This document shows positions 47,600-56,726 of a stretch of 64,000 bases of DNA, piece by piece. Within the stretch, counting starts at the first letter, position 1; every line of letters begins with the position of its first letter. The notes below the pieces were generated by a model. The model saw only the letters and a list, made by a program, of their open reading frames with translations, was not told where the DNA came from and ran no database searches. Source of the stretch: Paenibacillus antri (lineage in GTDB: Bacteria; Bacillota; Bacilli; Paenibacillales; YIM-B00363); NCBI RefSeq assembly GCF_005765165.1, contig NZ_VCIW01000006.1, positions 62,001 to 126,000 on the forward strand, given 5' to 3'. The position numbers and the translations under genes are program-made.

Positions 47600-48661
47600 A
47601 TGAGACGTAGCAAGTGGGTCATGACCTTGGCGCTGACGTTGGCGGTGGCGCTGCTGTTGGCGGCGTGCGGAGGCGCGAAGGATGCGGCGGGTGTCGTAAG
47701 CGACATCGAGAAGTTGACGGGCAAGCTGGAGAGTTATCACGCGGAAGGCACCATGGTGTTGAATACGGGGCAGGAGCCCCAAGAGTACGGCGTCGTCGTC
47801 AGCTATCAGAAGCCGGAGTACTACCGCATCGCGCTTACGAACGAGGCGAACGACATTACGCAGATCGTGCTGCGCAACGACGAAGGCGTGTTCGTTCTGA
47901 CGCCGCACCTCAATAAGAGCTTCCGCTTCAAGAGCGACTGGCCGAACAATCAAGGGCAGGCGTACTTGTTCGAGACGCTGGCGCAATCGATCATCCACGA
48001 CGACGAGCGCCAATTCACCGCGGAGGAAAATGCGTACGTCTTCGACGTCCTGGCCAACTACCAGAACGCCTCGCTCGTCCGCCAGAAAATCTGGCTGAGC
48101 AAGGAAGACTACAAGCCGCAGCGCGTCGTCGTGACGGATGCGGACGCGAACGAGATGGTCACGGTGACGTTCAGCTCCTTCGAGTTCGACAAGAGCTTCG
48201 AGGACAACTGGTTCGATATGAACCGGAATATGACGAGCGTGTCGATCCAGTCGGTGCCGGTGCTGGCGACCGAAGGCGAAGGCCAAGGCGAACAAACGGC
48301 GGAAGCGAACGAACACTTCGGCATCATCTATCCGGGCTACGTGCCGGAAGGCGTCGAGGAGCGGTCGGCGGCGGACTTCAAGCTCGGCGAGCGCGACGCG
48401 ATCATGATCCGGTACGTCGGCGAATACGACTACACGCTCGTCGAGTCCAAGGCGGCGGAAGAGCGGATGGCGTCCAGCTCGATCGGCACGGTCATCGAGC
48501 TCGACCTCGGCCGCACGGTCGGCGTCCTGATCGGCGAGAACGAGCAGCGGACGCTTCTGTGGACGCACGACGGCGTCGATTACCGCCTCTCCACCGGCAA
48601 TCTTCCTTATGAAGAGATGGTGAAGGTAGCGCAATCGGTATTCGATCAGAGCGGGAAGTAA
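47600..48661 (+). CDS. YdcC-like lipoprotein (LolA-like fold)
   Basis: 353 aa from ATG 47600 (GGAGGGG about 9 nt upstream; the frame extends to 47537 without support). Lipoprotein signal with lipobox LLAAC, so anchored outside the membrane. The mid region is LolA/LppX-like (KPEYYRIALTNEAN, IWLSKEDYKPQRVVV) and the C-terminus resembles DUF4367 (YTLVESKAAEE...LLWTHDGVDYRLS). Its position directly before alr matches ydcC of Bacillus subtilis, a sporulation-associated lipoprotein gene; equivalence is inferred from synteny and fold. Confidence 0.83.
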   Translation: MRRSKWVMTLALTLAVALLLAACGGAKDAAGVVSDIEKLTGKLESYHAEGTMVLNTGQEPQEYGVVVSYQKPEYYRIALTNEANDITQIVLRNDEGVFVLTPHLNKSFRFKSDWPNNQGQAYLFETLAQSIIHDDERQFTAEENAYVFDVLANYQNASLVRQKIWLSKEDYKPQRVVVTDADANEMVTVTFSSFEFDKSFEDNWFDMNRNMTSVSIQSVPVLATEGEGQGEQTAEANEHFGIIYPGYVPEGVEERSAADFKLGERDAIMIRYVGEYDYTLVESKAAEERMASSSIGTVIELDLGRTVGVLIGENEQRTLLWTHDGVDYRLSTGNLPYEEMVKVAQSVFDQSGK

Positions 48662-48687
48662 GCAGGGGGGACCAATGACACGGTTCG

Positions 48688-48716
48688 TTGACACGGCCAT
48701 TCTTAGATTCTAAGAT
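48688..48716 (+). promoter_or_regulatory. Sigma-A promoter of alr with overlapping palindrome
   Basis: TTGACA (48688-48693), 17-nt spacer, TAAGAT (48711-48716). A 13-bp palindrome CTTAGATTCTAAG (48702-48714) overlaps the -10, and a related CTTAGATTCTACTTAG follows at 48733-48748. Confidence 0.7.
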
Positions 48717-48784
48717 AGTACAGTGGCAGACCCTTAGATTCTACTTAGGTTCTGAGAAAACTTGTTTGCGGATGTGACTTCCCT

Positions 48785-49972
48785 GTGGATACGTACCGAT
48801 GGACGCGGGCCGAGGTCGACTTGGATGCGCTGCACCACAATTTGGAGCAGTTCCGAATCGCCCTCGGCCCCGATATAAAGATTATGGCCGTCGTGAAAGC
48901 GAATGCGTACGGCCATGGCGCGGTGAAGGTCGCCGAAGAGGCGATCCGCCACGGCGTCGAATATTTGGCGGTCGCCTTCCTGGACGAGGCGCTCGAGCTA
49001 AGGCATTTCGGCATCGAAGCGCCGATTCTGGTGCTCGGCTATACGCCGGCGGCCGGCGTCGAAGTCGCGAGAAACCGCGGCATTACGCTTACGGTGTTCG
49101 ACGACGACGTGCTGGAAGCCGCAGCGTCGCAACACCCGACGAAAACGTTAAACATCCACGTGAAGGTGGACACCGGCATGGGCCGCATCGGCCTGACCGA
49201 CGAGCAAGACGCGATTCGCTTCGTCGAGAAGGCGCTCAAGACGCCCGGCGTCGCGGTCGAAGGGCTGTTCACGCATTACGCGTGCGCCGACGAATGCGAC
49301 AAGACGCATGTGACGGAGCAGTATCGGAAGTTTGCGCGGATCGCGGATCATTTTCAAAAGCAAGGAATTTCGTTAAAGTACGTGCATGCCGGCAACAGCG
49401 CGACGGGGATCGACACGCCGGACTACACGCGGAATATGCTGCGCCTCGGGGTGAGCATGTACGGGTTGTATCCGTCGGAAGAGGTCAACCATGAGCGGGT
49501 GCGGCTGAAGCCGGTCATGTCGCTGAAGTCGGGCGTCGTGATGGTGAAGCGGCTGCCGCAAGGCAGCACCGTCAGCTACGGCGCGAATTACGCGACGGCG
49601 CAGGACGGCGAGACGATCGCCACGCTGCCCATCGGCTACGCGGACGGGTATTCCCGGCTGCTGACCGGGAAGGCGGAGGCGCTCATTCGCGGCAAGCGGG
49701 TGCCGGTCGTCGGCAACATCTGCATGGACCAGTGCATGGTCCGGGTGGACGACGGCGAGGTCGAGGTCGGCGAAGAGGTCGTGTTGTTCGGAACGCAAGG
49801 CGAGGAGACGGTTCCGGTAGAGGAATTGGCGGCGAAGCTCGGGACGATCAATTACGAGATTACTTGTATGGTGTCGCACCGCGTGCCGCGCGTATATGTG
49901 AAGGGCGGTCGGGTGACGGAGTTCGATAACCCGCTGCTGCATTTTACCAACGAGAAAAGCATAAGGTCTTAG
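48785..49972 (+). CDS. alr: Alanine racemase
   Basis: A 395-aa PLP enzyme converting L- to D-alanine for peptidoglycan. The PLP-binding lysine is K38 in MAVVKANAYGHG; the second catalytic residue is the tyrosine in VSYGANYA (about 264). The C-terminal domain has GNICMDQCMV, the substrate-binding segment. GTG 48785 gives the usual N-terminus (DTYRWTRAEVDLDAL), but no clear ribosome site precedes it. Between the YdcC-like lipoprotein gene and the ndoAI/ndoA module, as in Bacillus. Confidence 0.96.
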   Translation: MDTYRWTRAEVDLDALHHNLEQFRIALGPDIKIMAVVKANAYGHGAVKVAEEAIRHGVEYLAVAFLDEALELRHFGIEAPILVLGYTPAAGVEVARNRGITLTVFDDDVLEAAASQHPTKTLNIHVKVDTGMGRIGLTDEQDAIRFVEKALKTPGVAVEGLFTHYACADECDKTHVTEQYRKFARIADHFQKQGISLKYVHAGNSATGIDTPDYTRNMLRLGVSMYGLYPSEEVNHERVRLKPVMSLKSGVVMVKRLPQGSTVSYGANYATAQDGETIATLPIGYADGYSRLLTGKAEALIRGKRVPVVGNICMDQCMVRVDDGEVEVGEEVVLFGTQGEETVPVEELAAKLGTINYEITCMVSHRVPRVYVKGGRVTEFDNPLLHFTNEKSIRS

Positions 49973-50140
49973 AGGAGTTTTCCGTCGTTTGCCGAATATG
50001 TATAAAGCCGCAGAAAAGGTTCCATCAATTACACATTACGAAGGTGCAACATAATTGATATACCGGCGGCATATACTTAGTTTTGTATATTTTGCCTTCC
50101 TTTACGACATAATGGGAGTAGAGGTCGGAATGTTCTGGGG

Positions 50141-50434
50141 GTGCGTTACGCGGTGTCCAACGTTCACAACACCAAGAGAATCATGATAAGCTTACCGGAT
50201 CACCTGCTGCAGGAGGTCGACGGCATCGTCGAGAAGGAAAACTCCAACCGCAGCGAGTTCATTCGTCAGGCCATGAAGCTGTATTTGACGGAGCGGAAGA
50301 AGCGACACCTTCGCGAGACTATGCAGCGCGGGTATATGGAGATGGCGAAGATCAATCTCTCGATGTGTACCGAAGCGTTCTTGGCCGAAGAAGAAGCCGA
50401 CAACACTTTAGGCCGCTTAGTTAGCGGGGTGTAG
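50141..50434 (+). CDS. ndoAI: Antitoxin EndoAI (MazE-like, ribbon-helix-helix)
   Basis: 97 aa. The N-terminal ribbon-helix-helix DNA-binding domain (TKRIMISLPDHLLQEVD, NSNRSEFIRQAMKLYL) is followed by a toxin-binding C-terminus (RRGYMEMAKINL-like, then RLVSG), as in Bacillus EndoAI. It neutralises the EndoA ribonuclease and likely autoregulates. GTG 50141 is used; GTG 50153 is an alternative. The toxin gene starts 3 nt after its stop codon. Confidence 0.93.
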   Translation: MRYAVSNVHNTKRIMISLPDHLLQEVDGIVEKENSNRSEFIRQAMKLYLTERKKRHLRETMQRGYMEMAKINLSMCTEAFLAEEEADNTLGRLVSGV

Positions 50435-50437
50435 CCC

Positions 50438-50788
50438 TTGATCGTCAAACGCGGGGACGTTTTCTTTGCGGATCTCTCTCCGGTCGTGGGATCGGAACAG
50501 GGCGGGGTCCGCCCGGTATTGGTCATTCAGAACGACATCGGCAACCGGTTCAGCCCGACCGTCATCGTAGCCGCCGTCACGGCGCAAATTCAGAAAGCGA
50601 AGCTCCCGACGCACGTCGAGATCGATGCGGAATCGCACGGGTTCGACCGTGATTCCGTCATCTTGTTGGAGCAAATCCGTACGATCGACAAGCAGCGGCT
50701 CACGGACAAAATTACGCACCTGGACGAAGAAACGATGCGTAAGGTCGACGACGCGCTGCAGATCAGTGTGGGCTTGATCGATTTTTAG
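50438..50788 (+). CDS. ndoA: mRNA interferase EndoA (MazF family)
   Basis: A 116-aa endoribonuclease toxin. Sequence features match Bacillus EndoA almost residue for residue from memory: [50 protein letters not shown] and [13 protein letters not shown]. MazF/EndoA cleaves RNA at UACAU in Bacillus. TTG 50438 start, translationally coupled to the antitoxin. Confidence 0.96.
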   Translation: MIVKRGDVFFADLSPVVGSEQGGVRPVLVIQNDIGNRFSPTVIVAAVTAQIQKAKLPTHVEIDAESHGFDRDSVILLEQIRTIDKQRLTDKITHLDEETMRKVDDALQISVGLIDF

Positions 50789-50799
50789 GTGTGCCTGAG

Positions 50800-50827
50800 C
50801 GGGGGAGCGCGAAGCCCTCGTTTTTTT
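50800..50827 (+). terminator. Terminator after ndoA
   Basis: CGGGGG (50800-50805) pairs with CCCTCG (50815-50820, one G-U), followed by seven T. Confidence 0.6.
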
Positions 50828-50855
50828 GTGTGGAGAGGAAGGGGAATAAATACAT

Positions 50856-53096
50856 ATGGTTTCGGAAAATGGTACGGCCGCCGCGACGATCGCGCCGGAG
50901 GAACTGGCGTGGACGGACGCGCAGGAGCGCGCGGCGAAGGACCGCATCGTCAAACAAATCGCGGCCGAGACGGGGACGAGCCCGAAGCAGGTCGGCACGA
51001 CAGTGGGTCTGCTCGACGAAGGCAATACGATTCCGTTCATCGCGCGGTACCGCAAGGAGATGACGGGCGAGCTCGACGAAAACGCGCTGCGCGCGATCGA
51101 GGAGCGGCTGTCTTATTTGCGCGGCTTGGAAGAGCGGAAGCGCGAGGTGCAGCGCCTCATCGCGGAGCAAGGCAAGCTGACGGCCGAGCTGCGCGGCGCG
51201 ATCGAGCGGGCGGGGAAGCTGCAGGAGGTCGAAGACCTGTATCGGCCGTACCGCCAGAAGCGGAAGACGCGCGCGAGCGTCGCGAAGGAGCGCGGGCTGG
51301 AGCCGCTGGCGCTGTGGATGTTGAGCGGCCCGACGAGCGGCACGCTGCTCGGCGAGGCGGCGCGGTACGTGGACGCGGAGCGCGGCGTGCCGACGGCGGA
51401 GGACGCGGCGCAGGGCGCCATGGACATTATCGCGGAGACGATCGCCGACGACGCGAACGTGCGGGCGTGGGTGCGCAAGCATACGTTCCAGTATGCGACG
51501 ATCGCGACGGAAGCGAAGGACGCTTCGGTCGAGTCGGTGTACGAGATGTACTACTCGTATCGCGAGCCGGTGAAGCGGCTGCCGCCGCACCGGACGCTGG
51601 CGATCAACCGCGGCGAGAAGGAAGACGTGCTGAAGGTGTCGCTCGAGCTCGATCCGGCGGCGATTCATATGTACATCGGGAAGCGATTCGTCGCGGAACG
51701 GAGCGTCGTGCGGGACGCGATGCTGACGACCGTGGAGGACGCTTACAAGCGTCTGATCGCGCCGGCGGTGGAGCGGGAGGTGCGCAACGAGCTGACGGAG
51801 AAGGCCGAGGAACATGCGATCGTCATCTTCGCGGAAAATTTGCGAAACCTGCTGCTTCAGCCGCCGGTTCGAGGCAAGGCCGTGCTCGGCGTCGATCCGG
51901 CGTTCCGGACGGGCTGCAAGCTCGCGGTCGTCGACGACACCGGCAAGGTGCTCGACATCGCGGTGACGTATCCGACGGCGCCGCATCATAAGACGGCCGA
52001 GGCGGAGAAGACGTTTCGGGCACTCATCGCAAAGCATGACGTCGACCTGATCGTCATCGGCAACGGCACCGCCTCGCGCGAGACGGAGCAGTTCACGGCC
52101 GAGGTCATTCGGAAGATTCATGCCGACGGCGGGAAGAAGCTGCAATATTTGATCGTCAACGAGGCGGGCGCCTCGGTGTATTCCGCCTCCAAGGTGGCGC
52201 AGGAGGAGTTCCCGGACTTCGACGTGGCGGAGCGCAGCGCCGTCTCGATCGCGCGGCGGGTGCAGGATCCGCTCGCGGAGCTCGTCAAGATCGAGCCGAA
52301 GGCGATCGGCGTCGGGCAGTACCAGCACGACGTATCGCCGAAGCGGCTGGAAGCGTCGCTCGGCGCCGTCGTCGAGTCGGCGGTCAACCACGTCGGCGTC
52401 GACGTCAACACGGCGTCGCCGTCGCTGCTGTCGTACGTCGCGGGCGTGAACGCGACGACCGCCCGCAATATCGTCAAGTATCGCGAGGAGAACGGCAAGT
52501 TCACGTCGCGCAAGGAGTTGTCCAAGGTGCCGCGGCTCGGCGCGAAGACGTACGAGCAGTGCATCGGCTTCATCCGCGTGCCGGAGTCGCGCCACCCGCT
52601 CGACAACACGCCGATCCACCCCGAGTCGTACGGCGTCGTGGACAAGCTGTTCCGCGAGCTGCGCTTGGAGCTGGCGTCGCTCGGCTCCGCGGAGCTGCGC
52701 GCGCGGCTGGACGCCGTCGATCCGTCGGCGGTCGCCGAGCGGCTCGACGTCGGCGTGCCGACGCTGCGCGACATCCTGGACTCGCTGAAGCGTCCGGGGC
52801 GCGACCCGCGCGAGGAGCTGCCGCCGCCGATCTTCAAGACCGACGTGCTGCAGCTCGAGGATCTGCGCGTCGGGATGGAGCTGCAGGGCACGGTGCGGAA
52901 CGTCATCGACTTCGGCGCGTTCGTGGACATCGGCCTGAAGAACGACGGCCTCGTCCACATCTCGCAGCTGGCGGACAAGTTCGTGAAGCACCCGATGGAC
53001 GTCGTCTCCGTCGGCGACAACGTGACGGTATGGGTGCTCGGCGTCGACGCGAACAAGGGGCGCGTGTCGCTCACGATGAAGAAGCCGCGGGGATAA
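50856..53096 (+). CDS. tex: Tex-family S1 RNA-binding transcription accessory protein
   Basis: A 746-aa cytoplasmic protein with full Tex architecture: N-terminal helical Tex_N (about residues 15-200), a YqgF-like RNase H fold (about 340-460, LGVDPAFRTGCKLAVVDD), helix-hairpin-helix repeats (about 500-575, LLSYVAGVNATTARNIVKYR), a second HhH and an S1 domain at the C-terminus (about 655-735, VGMELQGTVRNVIDFGAFVD). Equivalent to YdcI of B. subtilis. ATG 50856 follows AAGGGGA. The 742-codon opposite-strand frame is a GC shadow. Confidence 0.95.
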   Translation: MVSENGTAAATIAPEELAWTDAQERAAKDRIVKQIAAETGTSPKQVGTTVGLLDEGNTIPFIARYRKEMTGELDENALRAIEERLSYLRGLEERKREVQRLIAEQGKLTAELRGAIERAGKLQEVEDLYRPYRQKRKTRASVAKERGLEPLALWMLSGPTSGTLLGEAARYVDAERGVPTAEDAAQGAMDIIAETIADDANVRAWVRKHTFQYATIATEAKDASVESVYEMYYSYREPVKRLPPHRTLAINRGEKEDVLKVSLELDPAAIHMYIGKRFVAERSVVRDAMLTTVEDAYKRLIAPAVEREVRNELTEKAEEHAIVIFAENLRNLLLQPPVRGKAVLGVDPAFRTGCKLAVVDDTGKVLDIAVTYPTAPHHKTAEAEKTFRALIAKHDVDLIVIGNGTASRETEQFTAEVIRKIHADGGKKLQYLIVNEAGASVYSASKVAQEEFPDFDVAERSAVSIARRVQDPLAELVKIEPKAIGVGQYQHDVSPKRLEASLGAVVESAVNHVGVDVNTASPSLLSYVAGVNATTARNIVKYREENGKFTSRKELSKVPRLGAKTYEQCIGFIRVPESRHPLDNTPIHPESYGVVDKLFRELRLELASLGSAELRARLDAVDPSAVAERLDVGVPTLRDILDSLKRPGRDPREELPPPIFKTDVLQLEDLRVGMELQGTVRNVIDFGAFVDIGLKNDGLVHISQLADKFVKHPMDVVSVGDNVTVWVLGVDANKGRVSLTMKKPRG

Positions 53097-53110
53097 CGGA
53101 AAGAGGGAAG

Positions 53111-53218
53111 ATGGAGCGCACGAACTTCGATGAGTTCGTGCGCTTTATTGTAAGAGGAAAACGCATCGCCGTCGAGGAAGCGGACATTCTGATTCGCGAT
53201 GCGGCCTATCTGTTATAG
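53111..53218 (+). CDS. Possible 35-aa peptide downstream of tex
   Basis: ATG 53111 with AGAGGG only 3 nt upstream. Product MERTNFDEFVRFIVRGKRIA plus 15 residues, amphipathic and charged. Its first 11 codons coincide with a perfect hairpin that may be the tex terminator, so the frame could be accidental. Confidence 0.4.
   Translation: MERTNFDEFVRFIVRGKRIAVEEADILIRDAAYLL
53116..53145 (+). terminator. Hairpin after tex
   Basis: GCGCACGAACT (53116-53126) pairs with AGTTCGTGCGC (53132-53142), followed by TTT. Confidence 0.55.
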
Positions 53219-53225
53219 GAAGAGA

Positions 53226-53276
53226 AGAAGCTGTCCCAAAGTCTTGAACGACTTTTGGGACAGCTTCTTCTTTTTC
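53226..53276 (+). terminator. Strong terminator
   Basis: AAGCTGTCCCAAAGTC pairs with GACTTTTGGGACAGCTT (53228-53267, one bulge), followed by a T-rich run. Confidence 0.85.
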
Positions 53277-53344
53277 TGCTTCTTTCTATCATGCCTTGAT
53301 TCCTTCCTGACGGATGGGTAGACCGACGTAAGTCTTATAACCCA

Positions 53345-53374
53345 TTGACATAACTCGAATAGAAGATCTATATT
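53345..53374 (+). promoter_or_regulatory. Probable sigma-A promoter of the propeller-protein gene
   Basis: TTGACA (53345-53350), 18-nt spacer, TATATT (53369-53374), about 50 nt before the start codon. Confidence 0.65.
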
Positions 53375-53423
53375 CACACTGTATTTAAACTACATATACA
53401 TCACAGAAAGGAGATTGGTTCAA

Positions 53424-56400
53424 TTGGAACATCGAAGACAACCTCTTTTCAGGCAAAATCGGTTATTCGCGAAGGCAGTGGTTCTGACCGTCTGTTTCGC
53501 GATGATGCTGGGTCTCGTGCCCGGCGGGTCGTTAGGACCGGAAAAAGCGTCTGCGGAATGGGTGGATCTTGAACTGGTGAATCCCAGCTTTGAGGAGCCT
53601 CATGGCGCGGAGGGGAATATTCCGGGCTGGAAGCAAACGTACGGAAAAAGCGGATTTACCGTTACCGAAGACAGGAGCTTTATAGGCGAAAAGAGTCTCT
53701 ATGTGGAGGACCTGGATAGTCGAAATTACGGCATGCAAAGCGTTTATTTGCCGGCTCAAGCCGGAAAGTCTTATTCGGTAACGACGAACACGTATGTTCT
53801 GGAAGGCACCTCCATGATATATTTACAATTTCATAAAGGAGATGCCAATAGAACACGGATCGGGCACAAATCTATGGGGGAATCCGTCGTCAATGAATGG
53901 CGTCCGTTGACAGCGAGCCTAACCGCTCCGGCTGGTACGGAATATGTGTCCGTGCTTCTCTACTCCGGAGTGAGCACTACGGCGAAAGCTTTTTTCGATA
54001 ATGTCGTGCTCAGCCTCAATGAGGAGGAGCCGTCCCCTACCGACAAGTTGGTTCGGCTCGGAACGCCGATCCATTCGATAACGATCCCGCATGCGGCTTT
54101 CGGGCAAGGACCAACGGGAGAAAACTACATTTATACGACGGCTAATGGCGCGCCGGCTGTACTTTCTGTGCTCCGGGCGGAAACGGGTGAACGGGTCGCT
54201 TCATTCGAGCTCGGTCAGGCCGGCTACTCCTGGGGCAGCACCGTAGCTCCGAACGGCGACCTGTACGTCGCTACGCAACGGAACGGCATCCTCTACCGCT
54301 ATCGTCCAAGCGCCAATACAGTGGACAACCTGGGAAAGGCGATTGCTTCCGAAACGCATCTCTATCGGGTCGTTTCCGACGATCAAGGGCGTATTTACGG
54401 CGGTACGTATCCGAACGGCAAAGTGTTCCGGTTTGACCCGTCCACGAACGCTTACACCGACTTTGGAACTATGGCGGAAGGAGAACAATACGTTAGAAGC
54501 ATAGCCTACGGCGATGGCAAAGTTTACGCAGGAACGGGCGCCAACCAAGCCCAATTGTTCAAGCTTGATCCCGAAACAGGCGCGAAAGAGGCGATTCCGC
54601 TGCCGGAAGCGTTCCGCCAGCACAAAGAGGTGTATGATTTAACCTTTACGGCCGGCTTGCTGTTCGCGCGAATGACGTATCAGGATGCCAGCAGCCCGCT
54701 CAACAACGTCACGCTCGTTTACGACACCGCCGTCGGGCAATGGGTCGGAGAACTTCCGAACACCATTGGATTGGACGTCTCTCCCGTAGGCCCGGACGGG
54801 AATGTTTATCTGATACAAAATACAAAGTTGATTGCGTTCAACGTGACGACACGGGAAGCGACGCCGACAAGCTTCGAGGCGGGGAATTTTGCAAGCCGCG
54901 GGTTCGGCTGGTTTCAGTTGAACTTGCCCGATATGCCGGGAGAAAGTCTCGTAACGGTCACCTCAAGAGGCAGAATTATGGCTTACAATCCTCAAACAGA
55001 GAAAGGAATATGGATCGACGGCGACCCGCTCGGGTCTGCGAACACGCTCCGTTCCGTCTCCGCCGGCCCGGACGGTAACATTTATGTCGGCGGATATTTG
55101 TCACCGCAGTCGATGGCAAGATTTAATATTGATACGTTCCAGTTGGAAACGCTGCCCGGTATGTCCCAAGTCGAGGGTATGGGAACATTCGGCGAAAACA
55201 TGTATTACGGCGTTTATCCGAATGCGAAAATTTTTGAATATGATCCTAATTTGCCTTGGAGCATGCCGAACAATCCGAGCGAATTGGATATCGAGATGAG
55301 TTCCAAGCTTCAGGACCGGCCGTTCGCCTTCGCCGAAGCCGGCGATAAGCTTGCCGTCGGAACAGTGCCGATCATAGGCAAGCTGGGCGGCGCGTTGACG
55401 TTGTATGATCCGGCCGCAAAGACGTCCGAGACCTTCTATCCGATCGTGGATAATGAAAGCCCGATGACGCTTGCTTACAAGGACGGGCTGCTGTATGGCG
55501 GAACGACGGTTTGGGGCGGCATTGCCGCGGAGCCTGTCGAGCAGGACGGCACGCTGTTCATCTTCGGTGTGGCCACGAAGCAGAAGGTATTCGAAATGAA
55601 TCCGGTGCCGGGAGAACGGGCGATTACGGCGCTTGCCTTCGATGGGAACGGAATGCTGTGGGGCTTGACGAATGGCGTGCTGTTCCAATTCGACCCTGCC
55701 ACGCGAGAGATTGTCCGGACGAAAACGCTTTATCCGTTCGTATGGAATGACATCGTGTTGGCCGGCGGATATTTGAGTTTTTATGACGGCTACCTGTACG
55801 GCGAAGCGGCGAACCATATTTTCAGATTCGATCCGACGACCTGGGAGCATAAAACGCTTGCAGTCGGCAATTACTTTGCCCAGGATGAATATGGGCGTAT
55901 ATTTACTACGAAAAATTCAATCGATTTGTATATGTACGACGATATTGCCCCTTCGTTCGGTTCGGAAGCTTCTCTTCAATATGAATGGATGCAAGACGAG
56001 AGCTTTGTATTGAAATGGCCGGCCAATGCGGATATGAAGCAATTCCAGATTTTCCAAGGCGACAACGAGGTGACGCTAATCGGCAGTATGCAGCGCGATG
56101 GCGCAAATGGTGCCGTTAGCTTCCGTATTCCGGCCGGTGCCGCCGCACCGGGCCGTTACACGGTGAGAGCCGTCGATTACGCAGGTAACGTTTCCGCGGA
56201 GCATCTGTCAGTCGATGTCATCCCTGCGGGAAGCTCGCTCTTGGCGGCGCTTTCTGCCGATACCGGACAGTTCCATCCGGAATTCGATCCCTCCGTTTCC
56301 GATTATCAATTGAACGTCTGGCCTTCGGTAAAGAAGGTTGCATTCATTCCCGTAACGGAGGATGAGAATGCAGCCCTGACGATTAACGGCGTCGCGCATC

Positions 56401-56564
56401 CGTCGGGAACGCCTTGGGAAATCAATGTCAAAGCCGGGGAAACGACCGCGGTGATCGAAGTTGCGGCTCCCCGAAGCCAGGATACAACGGTTTATACAAT
56501 AACCGTAAATGCTTGCAAAGGGCCGAAGGAAGGCTGCGGCGTTCCCCCCGGACATCAAAAATAA
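53424..56564 (+). CDS. Secreted beta-propeller protein with N-terminal CBM-like and C-terminal cadherin-like domains
   Basis: 1046 aa from TTG 53424 (AAGGAG 10 nt upstream; TTG 53415 touches the ribosome site). Signal peptide (about 1-45, before ASA), a jelly-roll carbohydrate-binding-like domain (about 47-205, LVNPSFEEPHGAEGNIPGW start), a long propeller-type repeat region (about 230-850, units such as GPDGNVYLIQNT and YDPAAKTSETFYP), a fibronectin-like segment, then a C-terminal cadherin-like beta-sandwich (about 935-1040, FDPSVSDYQLNV). No SLH domain or dockerin. Possible polysaccharide-binding or sensing surface protein. It sits, with the next gene, between tex and cmpA. Confidence 0.78.
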   Translation: MEHRRQPLFRQNRLFAKAVVLTVCFAMMLGLVPGGSLGPEKASAEWVDLELVNPSFEEPHGAEGNIPGWKQTYGKSGFTVTEDRSFIGEKSLYVEDLDSRNYGMQSVYLPAQAGKSYSVTTNTYVLEGTSMIYLQFHKGDANRTRIGHKSMGESVVNEWRPLTASLTAPAGTEYVSVLLYSGVSTTAKAFFDNVVLSLNEEEPSPTDKLVRLGTPIHSITIPHAAFGQGPTGENYIYTTANGAPAVLSVLRAETGERVASFELGQAGYSWGSTVAPNGDLYVATQRNGILYRYRPSANTVDNLGKAIASETHLYRVVSDDQGRIYGGTYPNGKVFRFDPSTNAYTDFGTMAEGEQYVRSIAYGDGKVYAGTGANQAQLFKLDPETGAKEAIPLPEAFRQHKEVYDLTFTAGLLFARMTYQDASSPLNNVTLVYDTAVGQWVGELPNTIGLDVSPVGPDGNVYLIQNTKLIAFNVTTREATPTSFEAGNFASRGFGWFQLNLPDMPGESLVTVTSRGRIMAYNPQTEKGIWIDGDPLGSANTLRSVSAGPDGNIYVGGYLSPQSMARFNIDTFQLETLPGMSQVEGMGTFGENMYYGVYPNAKIFEYDPNLPWSMPNNPSELDIEMSSKLQDRPFAFAEAGDKLAVGTVPIIGKLGGALTLYDPAAKTSETFYPIVDNESPMTLAYKDGLLYGGTTVWGGIAAEPVEQDGTLFIFGVATKQKVFEMNPVPGERAITALAFDGNGMLWGLTNGVLFQFDPATREIVRTKTLYPFVWNDIVLAGGYLSFYDGYLYGEAANHIFRFDPTTWEHKTLAVGNYFAQDEYGRIFTTKNSIDLYMYDDIAPSFGSEASLQYEWMQDESFVLKWPANADMKQFQIFQGDNEVTLIGSMQRDGANGAVSFRIPAGAAAPGRYTVRAVDYAGNVSAEHLSVDVIPAGSSLLAALSADTGQFHPEFDPSVSDYQLNVWPSVKKVAFIPVTEDENAALTINGVAHPSGTPWEINVKAGETTAVIEVAAPRSQDTTVYTITVNACKGPKEGCGVPPGHQK

Positions 56565-56579
56565 GAAAAGTAGCTTATA

Positions 56580-56611
56580 AACACGGCGGCTATTGCAGCG
56601 CCGTGTTTTTT
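56580..56611 (+). terminator. Terminator after propeller gene
   Basis: AACACGGCG (56580-56588) pairs with CGCCGTGTT (56599-56607), followed by TTTT. Confidence 0.85.
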
Positions 56612-56652
56612 CCCCCGGGGGCAATCGAACGCTTCCTTCCTATGTGTCCGTG

Positions 56653-56681
56653 TTGGATTTGCATTAGAGGACCGATATAAT
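56653..56681 (+). promoter_or_regulatory. Sigma-A promoter of the GntR/SBP regulator
   Basis: TTGGAT (56653-56658), 17-nt spacer, TATAAT (56676-56681). Transcription should start near 56688, which argues against ATG 56700 as the start codon. Confidence 0.72.
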
Positions 56682-56726
56682 AGTAGCTAGACACAGATTA
56701 TGGATATTACAAGAGGTTTTGGCAGG

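Noticed and set aside
50141-50788. ndoAI/ndoA considered as a novel toxin-antitoxin system
   Set aside because: Both proteins match the well-known EndoAI/EndoA module in its usual place after alr.
50763-52991. 742-codon minus-strand frame
   Set aside because: Fully antisense to tex, whose domains are unambiguous; low-complexity Arg/Leu/Asp composition.
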